From Sphingomonas radiodurans (GTDB lineage: Bacteria > Pseudomonadota > Alphaproteobacteria > Sphingomonadales > Sphingomonadaceae), in NCBI RefSeq assembly GCF_020866845.1, contig NZ_CP086594.1, positions 2,811,001 to 2,875,000 of the forward strand: 64,000 nt of DNA, in the 5' to 3' direction. Shown piece by piece: positions 16,290 to 24,392 of the stretch. Under the pieces are notes generated by a model. The model searched no databases. It was not told the DNA's origin and saw nothing but the letters and a program-made list of their open reading frames with translations. Within the stretch, counting starts at the first letter, position 1, and each line of letters opens with the position of its first letter. Position numbers and translations under genes: made by a program.

Positions 16290-17186
16290 TCAGTGATCCC
16301 TCGAAAGCACGAAACGGGCGATGTCGCGGAGTAGATCGGCTTCCGGGCCGTAGTTGCGCAAGTGTTCAATCGCCTGGTCGACGAGCAATCGGCTGCGTTC
16401 GCGCGCCGGCTCTACCCCCAGCAGCGAGACGAAGGTTTCCTTGCCGGCGCCCGCGTCCTTGCGCAGCTTCTTGCCGGCTAGCGCTTCGTCGCCCTCTACG
16501 TCGAGCAGATCGTCGACGATCTGGAAAGCGAGCCCGAGATCGCGGGCGTATCCGCGAAGGCGGATCCGACCTTCCGGCGGCACGCGGCCAAGAATCGCGC
16601 CGGCCTCGACCGCGGCGGCGATCAGCGCGCCGGTCTTCATCGCCTGCAGCCGCGTGACGGTGACCAGATCGAAGGTCGTGCGTTCGGCTTCGAGATCCAT
16701 CATCTGCCCGCCGGCCATGCCCGACGGCCCAGCGGCGCGGGCGAGATCGAGCACCAGCTCGGCGCGGACGAACGGATCAGGATGCGTCGCGGGATCGGCG
16801 AGTACCTCGAACGCCAGAGCGTGCAGACAATCGCCGGCAAGGATTGCGGTTGCTTCGTCAAAGGCCTTGTGGACGGTAGGTCGGCCGCGACGCAGATCGT
16901 CATTGTCCATCGCGGGCAGATCGTCGTGGATCAGCGAATAGACGTGGATCGCCTCAAGCGCGACCGCGACGCGGGCGGCACAATCCCGATCGCAGGCGAA
17001 CAATTTGGCTGTGGCGAACACGAGCAGCGGGCGAAGGCGCTTGCCACCGTCGATCGCGGCGTGGCGCATCGCGCGGTAGAGGCCGGCACGGGGATCGTCC
17101 GGCACGGCAAGTAACGCGTCGAAGCGCGCGTCGATTTCCTGCGCGGCTTCGGCCAGGGCCGCCTCAAGCGCGGGGGACGGGCTCAT
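16290..17186 (-). CDS. ispA: Farnesyl diphosphate synthase
   Basis: A 298-residue trans-prenyltransferase. The first aspartate-rich motif is in 'YSLIHDDLPAMDNDDLRRG' and the second in 'FQIVDDLLDVEGD'. 'GGKRLRPLLVF' binds diphosphate. It condenses IPP with DMAPP/GPP to give FPP for quinones, carotenoids and bactoprenol. The start ATG at 17186 overlaps the xseB stop (ATGA), matching the common xseB-ispA pairing. Confidence 0.92.
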   Translation of the reverse strand: MSPSPALEAALAEAAQEIDARFDALLAVPDDPRAGLYRAMRHAAIDGGKRLRPLLVFATAKLFACDRDCAARVAVALEAIHVYSLIHDDLPAMDNDDLRRGRPTVHKAFDEATAILAGDCLHALAFEVLADPATHPDPFVRAELVLDLARAAGPSGMAGGQMMDLEAERTTFDLVTVTRLQAMKTGALIAAAVEAGAILGRVPPEGRIRLRGYARDLGLAFQIVDDLLDVEGDEALAGKKLRKDAGAGKETFVSLLGVEPARERSRLLVDQAIEHLRNYGPEADLLRDIARFVLSRDH

Positions 17187-17419
17187 GCCGCGGCGAAGGG
17201 CGTGGTGGTCGCGCGGCCTTCCGCATCGATCCGGATCGCCTCGATCCGGGCCTGCGCGGCATCGAGCCGATCGGCACAACGCGCGCGGAGCACGTTGCCG
17301 CGCTCATACAGGTCGATCGCGTCCTGCAGCGGGGTTTCGCCGGACTCGAGGCGCGCGACGATCGTCTCGAGCTCCTTGAGTGCGGCTTCGAACGTCAGGC
17401 TTTCGACGGGCGTTTCCAT
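17183..17419 (-). CDS. xseB: Exodeoxyribonuclease VII small subunit
   Basis: A 78-residue helical protein with the XseB core 'SLTFEAALKELETIVARLES' followed by 'LQDAIDLYERG'. It pairs with XseA (not in this window) to degrade single-stranded DNA. I prefer the ATG at 17419 because XseB proteins begin just before the 'FEAALKELE' helix; another in-frame ATG at 17455 would add 12 residues. Confidence 0.88.
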   Translation of the reverse strand: METPVESLTFEAALKELETIVARLESGETPLQDAIDLYERGNVLRARCADRLDAAQARIEAIRIDAEGRATTTPFAAA

Positions 17420-17487
17420 CAGCGCGCTATGGCCGAGCGAAGCGGGAGGGGTCAAGGATCAGGGCACGAAACGGAAAAGCGGGGGCC

Positions 17488-17691
17488 TTACCGGGTCAGG
17501 CGATCGGCGGTCCAAGTCACCAGAATCGAGGCACTGGCGAGGCCGAGATCGGCCGCCATCTGGAAGCGCGCAGGCGAAGCATCGCCGATGCGATGAGTCA
17601 TGATCTGGATGTCGGCGCTGGGCGGATCGGAGGCGATCGCCGCGAGCGAGAGCACACCAACGGCGAGGGCGATCTGACGGCGCTTTTCCAT
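17488..17691 (-). CDS. Small hypothetical secreted or anchored protein
   Basis: A 67-residue frame beginning MEKRRQIALAVGVLSLAAIA, which looks like a signal peptide or N-terminal anchor. The rest (FQMAADLGLASASILVTWTA) has a second mildly hydrophobic stretch. It sits between the diguanylate cyclase (35 bases upstream) and xseB on the same strand. I do not recognise it; the hydrophobic start after a charged lead favours a real gene. Confidence 0.45.
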   Translation of the reverse strand: MEKRRQIALAVGVLSLAAIASDPPSADIQIMTHRIGDASPARFQMAADLGLASASILVTWTADRLTR

Positions 17692-17726
17692 GCCTGGCGC
17701 CTAGCGCTTTTCGAGGTCCGCCGCAA

Positions 17727-19409
17727 TCAGGCAGCCAGTACGGCATCGTCGGTGGTTCGCGCCCGATCGCGCCCCGCGGCCTTCGCGGCGAACAGCGCCT
17801 GATCGGCGTCGTGGTATAGTCGCTCCCAATCTCGCTCAGTGGCCAGCAGCCCGGTGGCAGCGCCGAGCGAGGCAGTGACGCGAAGGTCGAACGGCATACG
17901 CTCGGCACGGATCAGATCGAGCACCTGATCGATCGCGATCGGATTTGTGGTGTGGGCGAGCAGCGCGAATTCCTCGCCGCCGATCCGCGCAAGCAGCGCG
18001 CCGCTCGTCCCGCAACGCCGCAGCACGCGTGCGACGCGGCGGAGCACTTCATCTCCGCCGTCATGCCCGAGCGTTTCGTTCACCGCCTTGAAGTGATCGA
18101 GATCGACGATCAGCAATTGCTGATCCCCCGCACGCCCGATGGCATCGCGCAGGAAAGCGCGACGGTTGAGAAGGCCGGTCAACGGGTCACGATCGGCGAG
18201 TTGTTGCGCGGCGCTGCCCTGCTCCAGCGCCACATCCCGCTCGCGCGCGATCAGTCGTGTGCGGTAGGCGATCGCCAGGCTCGACAGCAGCGCCTCCACC
18301 GTCATTGCGACGAGCGTCGAATTGTCGAGCAGGAAGCTCCACGCGAGATAGTTGAAGTTGCCTGCCACGCGCATCACGGCGACGAGGATCGGCAGCGCCC
18401 ACGCTCCTGCGAAGAGCCACAGGAAGTCGCTACGCCGCCGCCATGCCTGCCAGAGGATCGGCCCGCTGACGAGTGCAACGAGAAGGAAGCTGCCGGCGTA
18501 AAGCCGATCGAGCAGCACGATCTGCCAGCCCGCCGCGAGAACGAGGAAGATCGCACTTCCCATCACAAGCGTGGCGACGATGCTGATGAGATGGGTCAGC
18601 CAGCCGTGGAACACGCGCGCCTCGAAGAAGGTGCGTGCAAATACGAGGGCGCTAACCGCCGAGGCGGCAAGCGTGAGATAGTTGATCCGCAACCGATCGT
18701 TGTTTGGCAGCATCGGCCACACCCAGGCCAGTGCGCCGGACGACGAAAAGGCATAGGTGCCAAGCGCGATCAGCATGGCGCAATAGGCGAGCTGGAAGCG
18801 GTGCCGCTGCGCGGCCCAAAGCGCGAGGTTATAGACGAACAACGCGACGCACAGCCCGCCGAACGCGCCGTATAGGCCAGCGAGGATGAGATTCGCGCGC
18901 GTGCTTTGTTCCGGGGTCGCGAGCCGCGGGGCGACGACGATCCCGCGCAGGTTTGCGGCGCCGTCGATCCGCCACAGCAGGCGCGTGACCGGCGCGGCGC
19001 GGGACTCGAGCGGCATCTCAGCGATCGCGCCAAGTTGGATCGTGTTGGCTAGCGCGCGCCCATCGTAGCTGCGCCGCGCGACATGGCCGTCGGCATAGAC
19101 GGTCCAGAGACTTGCGCGGTGCTGCCAGAGGCTGGCGGTCCGCAGCAAGGTTGTGCCGGACGCGGCGAGCGGGGCGGAGCGGACCCAGTAATCGCCGGGG
19201 CCGTGATCGGTCTGGCGCATCGCGCAATCGAACCGGTCTGTGGCGCGCAGCATCGCGGCGGGCGTGTCACCCGGCTGGACGCGCGCGACGCAAACGGAAA
19301 CCGGCTGGCCAACCAGTCCGGTCTGCGCCGTGGCTGGGGTCACGACCGCGCAGAGCGCAACAATGGCAGCCACCAACGCCCAGAACCATCCCGTGTCGTA
19401 CCCGCGCAT
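17727..19409 (-). CDS. Membrane diguanylate cyclase with 7TMR-DISM sensor
   Basis: A 560-residue protein. A signal/anchor segment (residues about 8-28) precedes an extracytoplasmic domain (about 30-180) of the 7TMR-DISM extracellular type. Seven membrane helices follow (about 185-385), then a GGDEF domain (about 410-555). The active motif is GGEEF near residue 477, with 'LLIVDLDHFKAVNETLGHDGGDEVL' region as the metal-binding half, so it should make c-di-GMP. The inhibitory RxxD site five residues before GGEEF is absent (sequence there is SGALLARI), so product inhibition by that site is not expected. The ATG at 19409 is chosen for its signal peptide. Confidence 0.87.
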   Translation of the reverse strand: MRGYDTGWFWALVAAIVALCAVVTPATAQTGLVGQPVSVCVARVQPGDTPAAMLRATDRFDCAMRQTDHGPGDYWVRSAPLAASGTTLLRTASLWQHRASLWTVYADGHVARRSYDGRALANTIQLGAIAEMPLESRAAPVTRLLWRIDGAANLRGIVVAPRLATPEQSTRANLILAGLYGAFGGLCVALFVYNLALWAAQRHRFQLAYCAMLIALGTYAFSSSGALAWVWPMLPNNDRLRINYLTLAASAVSALVFARTFFEARVFHGWLTHLISIVATLVMGSAIFLVLAAGWQIVLLDRLYAGSFLLVALVSGPILWQAWRRRSDFLWLFAGAWALPILVAVMRVAGNFNYLAWSFLLDNSTLVAMTVEALLSSLAIAYRTRLIARERDVALEQGSAAQQLADRDPLTGLLNRRAFLRDAIGRAGDQQLLIVDLDHFKAVNETLGHDGGDEVLRRVARVLRRCGTSGALLARIGGEEFALLAHTTNPIAIDQVLDLIRAERMPFDLRVTASLGAATGLLATERDWERLYHDADQALFAAKAAGRDRARTTDDAVLAA

Positions 19410-19482
19410 GCCAAAGCCTGTAGAGGCGCGGATACCAACATTGCGTAAATGGTCGGTCCGTTTCGATCCCGACCTATAACGA

Positions 19483-21549
19483 TTAGTTACCGGCTGGCGA
19501 GGCTGGCTTCCCGCGATATCGATCGAACCAGGCAAGGATCGCGCTGGCCTTGGCGGCGGATTGCGAGGGGCGGCTGGTGAAGCCGCCGTGGCTGGCGCCG
19601 GGCACCTTGACGAGCGCGGTGGGGACGCCGGCGATCTGGAGCGCGGCATAATATTGTTCGCTCTCGCTGACGGGGGTGCGATAATCCTCGCTGCCGACCA
19701 CCACGAGCGTCGGCGTCTTGACGTTGCCGACGAGGCTGAGCGGCGAGCGGTTCCAATAGCTCATCGGATCTTCCCACGGCAGCTTGCTGAACCAGTAGCG
19801 CGACGTGAACAGCGTATTGTCCATCGTCAGCGCCTCGCTGATCCAGTTGATCACCGGCTTTTGCGTCGCGGCGGCCTTGAAGCGGCTGGTCTTGCCGACG
19901 ATCCACGCGGTCAGCACGCCGCCGCCCGAGCCGCCGGTGACGAACAGATTGTTCGGATCGGCCGTGCCGTCGGCGATCGCGGCGTCGACCGCTGCGATCA
20001 GGTCGTCATAGTCGGCGCTGGGATAATTCTTGTCGATGAGGTTGGCGAACTCGGCACCATACGATGTCGAGCCGCGCGGGTTCGTCCACAGAACGGCATA
20101 GCCGGCGGCGGCGTATAGCTGCACGTCGGTGGCGAAGGTGGGGCCATAGGCGGCGTTGGGACCACCGTGGATTTCGAGGATCAGCGGTACGCGGGTGCCC
20201 GGCTGCATCCCCGGCGGGGTGGCGATCCACGCGTCGATCGGGCGGCCATCGGGGGCGGTGACGGCAATCTTGCGCACCGGGGCGAGCGCCTTGGAGGCGG
20301 TCAGCACTTCGTTGAGGTTGGTGAGGCGACGCGGCGTGCCGCCGCTCGTTACCCACACGTCCGCCGGGGCGCTGGCGTCACCTCCGGTGTAGGCGACGGT
20401 GCCGCCGCGCGAGACCGAGAAGTCGCCGCCGGCGTACGGGCGATCGAGCCCGCCACCAGTGACATTGTCGGCGATCGTCGTCATCCGGCCGTCGAGGCCG
20501 ATGCGGGCGATCTTGCGCGTGCCCTGGTCGTCGTAGCTTGCGTAGAGCGCGCGGCCATCCGCGGCCCATTGCGCATCCTCTACCGAGCGATCGAGCGTGG
20601 CCGTGAGCGAGCGAGGGGCAGCAGCGTCGGGGCCGCCGACATAGAGCTGCGCGTTTTCATAGCTGCGGCGTTTATCGTCGAAGCCGATCCACGCGACCTT
20701 GCTGCCGTCGGCGGAGAAGCGCGGCGCGCCGTCGGGGCCGTCGCGGCTGGTGAGCGTGCGCATCGCGCCGCTATTGGCGTCGACCGCGATGACTTCGGAG
20801 TTCATTACCTGGCGTTCGGCGTCGGCGCCGCGGATCGCCGAGAAGAGGATTGTGCGGCCGTCCTGGCTCCACGACAGCGGGCCGCCGTCGTCGAACCTGC
20901 CGAAGGTCAATTGCTGCGCGGCGCCGCCGTCCGCTGCGACGACGAACAAGTGATCGTAGCCGGGCTTGCGATAGCCGGGGCCGTCGTTGCGATAGGTGAC
21001 GCGGTCGATCACCTCGAGCGGCTCGGCCCATTTTGCGCCCTCGGGCTTGGCGGGCGCCTTGCCGAGCGCGGTCGGCTCGCCGGCGACGGTGGCGATATAG
21101 GCGAGGCGCTTGCCGTCGGGCGACCAGGCGAGGCTGTTGGGATCGCCGGGCAGGCTTGTGACGCGTGAGCTGGCGCCGGTGGCAATCCAGCGGACGAACA
21201 GTTGCGATCGATCGCCGTCGCTGGCGACATAGGCGATGCGGCTGCCGTCGGGGGACCAGCGCGGGCTGCCGCCGCTGATGGCGAAGGGAGACTGGCGGCC
21301 CGTAGCGACGTCGATCAGCCAGAGCGAGGATTGCATTCGATCACTCATCACGTCGCCAGTGCGACGGACGTAGACGATGGTGCGGCCGTCGGGGCTGATC
21401 TGCGGATCGGCAGCGATCGAGAGGCCGAACAGATCGCTGCCGGTGAAGGTGCGGGTGGGGCCGTCGACGGGGGTGGCGTTGGGCTGTTGCTGGGCGAGCG
21501 CGGGGGCGGCGAGGGTGGTGCAGGCGAGGAGCAAGGGGAGGATGCGCAT
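19483..21549 (-). CDS. S9 family prolyl oligopeptidase-type peptidase, secreted
   Basis: A 688-residue serine peptidase. A signal peptide (MRILPLLLACTTLAAPALA) leads into a beta-propeller built from WD40/TolB-like repeats ('DPQISPDGRTIVYVR', 'SPRWSPDGSRIAYVA', 'SLAWSPDGKRLAYIA') up to about residue 420. The C-terminal alpha/beta hydrolase domain has the nucleophile in 'FVTGGSGGGVLTAW' (about Ser541), the Asp in 'VVGSEDYRTPVSES' and the His in 'VPGASHGGF'. It is likely a periplasmic dipeptidyl or acylaminoacyl peptidase. The start at 21549 is chosen for the signal peptide; an in-frame ATG lies 54 bases upstream. Confidence 0.9.
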   Translation of the reverse strand: MRILPLLLACTTLAAPALAQQQPNATPVDGPTRTFTGSDLFGLSIAADPQISPDGRTIVYVRRTGDVMSDRMQSSLWLIDVATGRQSPFAISGGSPRWSPDGSRIAYVASDGDRSQLFVRWIATGASSRVTSLPGDPNSLAWSPDGKRLAYIATVAGEPTALGKAPAKPEGAKWAEPLEVIDRVTYRNDGPGYRKPGYDHLFVVAADGGAAQQLTFGRFDDGGPLSWSQDGRTILFSAIRGADAERQVMNSEVIAVDANSGAMRTLTSRDGPDGAPRFSADGSKVAWIGFDDKRRSYENAQLYVGGPDAAAPRSLTATLDRSVEDAQWAADGRALYASYDDQGTRKIARIGLDGRMTTIADNVTGGGLDRPYAGGDFSVSRGGTVAYTGGDASAPADVWVTSGGTPRRLTNLNEVLTASKALAPVRKIAVTAPDGRPIDAWIATPPGMQPGTRVPLILEIHGGPNAAYGPTFATDVQLYAAAGYAVLWTNPRGSTSYGAEFANLIDKNYPSADYDDLIAAVDAAIADGTADPNNLFVTGGSGGGVLTAWIVGKTSRFKAAATQKPVINWISEALTMDNTLFTSRYWFSKLPWEDPMSYWNRSPLSLVGNVKTPTLVVVGSEDYRTPVSESEQYYAALQIAGVPTALVKVPGASHGGFTSRPSQSAAKASAILAWFDRYRGKPASPAGN

Positions 21550-21621
21550 CGAGGTCTCCGGAACAATTGTGCGGTATGAAGCGCGGTTCCGGGTGGGTGG
21601 CAAGTCCGCCGACGAGGGAAG

Positions 21622-22371
21622 TTAGGCGCGCGTTGCGGTGACCAGATGGTTCAGCGCCAGCGATGACGACAGCGCAAAGCCAGTGGTAGGCGAGAAGGTG
21701 ATCCCGCGCGTGTCGCGCACCGTGAGGCCGGCGTTCGTCAGCATCGTTGCGAGTTCGTCGGGGGTGATGAAGCGGTTCCAATCGTGCGTGCCGCGCGGGA
21801 TGCGGCCGGTGCCTTCGGCGAGCGTGATCATCGCCAGCCGCGAAACCGGAGTGCGGTTCGGGGTGGAAAGGATCAGCAGGCCGCCATCGGCGAGCGCACC
21901 GGCCAGGCCAGTGACGAACGCGACGGGGTTGGCGACGTGCTCGATCACTTCGAGGCAGGTGACGAGATCGAATGTTTCGCCGGCGACCGCTTCGATCCCG
22001 CCGGCCCGATAATCGATCACGAGGCCGCCGGCAGCCGCATGGTCGCGGGCGACGGCGATGTTTTCGGCGGCGGCGTCGATCGCGGTGACGCTCGCGCCGA
22101 GCCGCTTCAGCGGTTCGGCGAGGAGGCCAGCGCCGCAGCCGACGTCGAGCGCGCGTTTGCCGGCCAGCGGGGTGAAGCTCGCTGGATCGACACCCCAGTG
22201 CCGGTCGGTCTGTTCGCGGATGTAGCGCAGCCGCACCGGATTGAGCCGGTGGAGCATTGCCGACGATCCGCAGGGATCCCACCAGTCCTTGGCCATGGTG
22301 CCGAAATGCGCCGCCTCGCGGGCAACGATGCTGGGGTGGGCGGTATCGGTTGTTACGGTTGCGTCAGACAT
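21622..22371 (-). CDS. ubiG: Ubiquinone biosynthesis O-methyltransferase
   Basis: A 249-residue class I SAM methyltransferase. The SAM motif is 'ALDVGCGAGLLAEPL'; the UbiG-specific N-terminus 'HFGTMAKDWWDPCGSSAMLHRLNPVRL' region and 'EVIEHVANPVAFV' are present. It performs the two O-methylations of ubiquinone synthesis. It is divergent from lysC, with 55 bases between starts. Confidence 0.94.
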   Translation of the reverse strand: MSDATVTTDTAHPSIVAREAAHFGTMAKDWWDPCGSSAMLHRLNPVRLRYIREQTDRHWGVDPASFTPLAGKRALDVGCGAGLLAEPLKRLGASVTAIDAAAENIAVARDHAAAGGLVIDYRAGGIEAVAGETFDLVTCLEVIEHVANPVAFVTGLAGALADGGLLILSTPNRTPVSRLAMITLAEGTGRIPRGTHDWNRFITPDELATMLTNAGLTVRDTRGITFSPTTGFALSSSLALNHLVTATRA

Positions 22372-22426
22372 GACCCCCTCCTATCAGGCGCGCCTGTTTC
22401 TCCCAAGCACCGGAAAGCCTGCACTA

Positions 22427-23683
22427 GTGGCCCGCATCGTGATGAAATTCGGCGGTACCTCGATGGCGGGGATCGAGCGCATTCGCGCGGTCGCGGGCCG
22501 GGTGAAGCGCGAGGTCGCGGCGGGAAACCAAGTCGCGGTGGTCGTTTCGGCGATGGCCGGGGAGACCGACCGGCTGGTCGGTTTCTGCCGCGAAGCGAGT
22601 GCGCTGTACGATCCGTGCGAATATGACGTGGTCGTCTCGGCGGGCGAACAGATCACCAGCGGGCTGCTGGCGATCGCGCTGCAGGCGATCAGCGTTCCGG
22701 CGCGGTCGTGGCTCGGCTGGCAATTGCCGATCGACACGTCCGACGCCTTCGCGACCGCACGGATCGGGACGGTCGGCACCGAGGCGCTGCTCGCCAGCAT
22801 GGGCGCGGGCGAAGTAGCGGTCATCCCGGGGTTCCAGGGCGTGCATGCCGGACGGGTGACAACGCTGGGGCGTGGTGGATCGGATACGTCGGCGGTGGCG
22901 GTGGCGGCGGCGATCAAGGCGGACCGGTGCGACATCTACACCGATGTCGACGGCGTCTATACGACCGACCCGCGCATTGTGCCGCGCGCGCGCAAGCTCG
23001 CCAAGGTGACGTACGAGGAGATGCTCGAGCTCGCCAGCGTGGGCGCCAAAGTGCTGCAGACACGCTCGGTTGGGCTCGCGATGAAGGAACAGGTGCGCGT
23101 TCAGGTGCTGTCGTCGTTCACCGGCGAGGACGCACCGATGGCGGATACATTGCCCGGCACGATGATCGTCGGCGAAGAGGAGGTTACAGACGTGGAACGC
23201 CAGCTGATCACCGGGATCGCGCACGACAAGAATGAGGCGAAGATCACGCTGACCGCCGTGCCCGACAAGCCGGGTTCGGTGTCGGCGATCTTCGAGCCGC
23301 TGGCCGCGGCGAACATCAACGTCGACATGATCATCCAGAATATCGCGCACGGATCGGCGTCGACCGATGTGACGTTCACCGTGCCGGCGGCTGACCTGGC
23401 GCGGTCGATCGAGGCGCTGAACCAGGCGCGTGGCGCGATCGGCTTCGGCGAGCTGGTGCATGATACGCGCGTGGCGAAGATCTCGGTTGTTGGTGTGGGG
23501 ATGCGCAGCCATGCGGGCGTCGCCAGCACGATGTTCTCCACCCTGGGTGCGCGCGGGATCAATATCCTCGCCATCTCGACGAGCGAGATCAAGGTGAGCG
23601 TGCTGATCCACGAGGACGAGACCGAACTGGCGGTGCGCGTGCTGCATACGGCCTATGGGCTGGATGCGGAGGAGGCGGCCTGA
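22427..23683 (+). CDS. lysC: Aspartokinase
   Basis: A 418-residue aspartate kinase. The catalytic domain starts 'ARIVMKFGGTSMAG' and contains 'GRGGSDTSAVAVAAAI' and 'IYTDVDGVYTTDPR'. Two ACT domains follow (about residues 265-415), the usual site of lysine/threonine feedback. I choose a GTG at 22427, giving the conserved MARIVMKFGGTS start; the ATG at 22442 would cut this short. It phosphorylates aspartate at the head of lysine, threonine and methionine synthesis. Confidence 0.93.
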   Translation: MARIVMKFGGTSMAGIERIRAVAGRVKREVAAGNQVAVVVSAMAGETDRLVGFCREASALYDPCEYDVVVSAGEQITSGLLAIALQAISVPARSWLGWQLPIDTSDAFATARIGTVGTEALLASMGAGEVAVIPGFQGVHAGRVTTLGRGGSDTSAVAVAAAIKADRCDIYTDVDGVYTTDPRIVPRARKLAKVTYEEMLELASVGAKVLQTRSVGLAMKEQVRVQVLSSFTGEDAPMADTLPGTMIVGEEEVTDVERQLITGIAHDKNEAKITLTAVPDKPGSVSAIFEPLAAANINVDMIIQNIAHGSASTDVTFTVPAADLARSIEALNQARGAIGFGELVHDTRVAKISVVGVGMRSHAGVASTMFSTLGARGINILAISTSEIKVSVLIHEDETELAVRVLHTAYGLDAEEAA

Positions 23684-23720
23684 GGGCGGCAAGTCTTTGA
23701 TTCTGCGTTGGCCGTTGGCG

Positions 23721-23767
23721 CGAATGTTGAGGAAGTTGAGGCTCTGGCGGGGTTGTCTCAACATTCG
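23721..23767. repeat. Long-stem hairpin downstream of lysC
   Basis: An 11-bp perfect inverted repeat, CGAATGTTGAG (23721-23731) and CTCAACATTCG (23757-23767), with a 25-base spacer. It begins 37 bases after the lysC stop. There is no following T-run, so a Rho-independent terminator is doubtful. Confidence 0.5.
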
Positions 23768-23835
23768 TGGTGGCCCTCCGTTGCTGGGCGGAGTTTTGGC
23801 ATGGGATGGGCTTTGTAGGACAGCCACGTCCGTCA

Positions 23836-23913
23836 CCCCGGCCTTGAGCCGGGGTCCAGCTTCTTCTTCTCGCTGTAGGGCTAGGCAGCGGGATCCCGGC
23901 TCAAGGCCGGGAT
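23836..23913. repeat. Paired REP-like palindromes in opposite orientation
   Basis: CCCCGGCCTTGAGCCGGGG at 23836-23854 and ATCCCGGCTCAAGGCCGGGAT at 23893-23913 are two copies of the same palindromic element, mirrored around a 38-base spacer. The GTCA/TGAC flanks are mirrored too. They fill the gap between the convergent lysC and yjbQ genes. Confidence 0.7.
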
Positions 23914-23938
23914 GACGGGTGGGGGCGATGGCAGGGCG

Positions 23939-24355
23939 TTACTCCCCGATCAGATGAAGTGCGACCTGCCGGCGGTGCGGCGCGCGGCGGTGTTCGAAGA
24001 GGTAGATGCCCTGCCAGGTGCCGAGCACCGGGCGACCTTGCGCAACCGGGATCGAGAGGCTGGTCGCGGTGAGTGCGGCGCGCAGGTGCGCGGGCATGTC
24101 GTCGGGGCCTTCGTCGTCATGTTCGTAAGTGCGGGACTCGGGGGCGATCGCGGCGAAATAGCGTTCCATGTCGCGGCGGGCGGCGGGGGCGGCGTTTTCT
24201 TGGATCAGCAGCGAGGCGGAGGTGTGGCGCAGGAAGAGCGTCAGCAAGCCCTCGGTGATGCCGCTGGCCGCGACCCACGCGACGACCTCGCGGGTGAATT
24301 CGTGCAGGCCCTGGCCGGGCGTGGCGATGGTCAGCTCGGTCGATCGTTGCCGCAT
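23939..24355 (-). CDS. YjbQ/UPF0047 family protein
   Basis: A 138-residue protein of the YjbQ family (normal length about 135-140). Conserved blocks are 'LLTLFLRHTSASLLIQENA' near the middle, 'HDDEGPDDMPAHLRA' and 'LGTWQGIYLFEHR' with the His/Glu/Asp cluster thought to bind metal. Members have weak thiamine-phosphate synthase activity reported, but the true role is unclear. The ATG at 24355 gives the family's short N-terminus; longer frames upstream run antisense to the next gene. Confidence 0.85.
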   Translation of the reverse strand: MRQRSTELTIATPGQGLHEFTREVVAWVAASGITEGLLTLFLRHTSASLLIQENAAPAARRDMERYFAAIAPESRTYEHDDEGPDDMPAHLRAALTATSLSIPVAQGRPVLGTWQGIYLFEHRRAPHRRQVALHLIGE

Positions 24356-24392
24356 AATTGTCTCCGCCGCCGCGCCGGTGTAGCGCGCGAGC

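Noticed and set aside
22424..23836. A 470-codon open frame on the minus strand
   Set aside because: It is the mirror of lysC, which has unmistakable aspartokinase motifs.
23836..23913. Possible start of a CRISPR array
   Set aside because: Only two mirrored copies exist; there is no regular spacing or direct-repeat series and no cas gene nearby.
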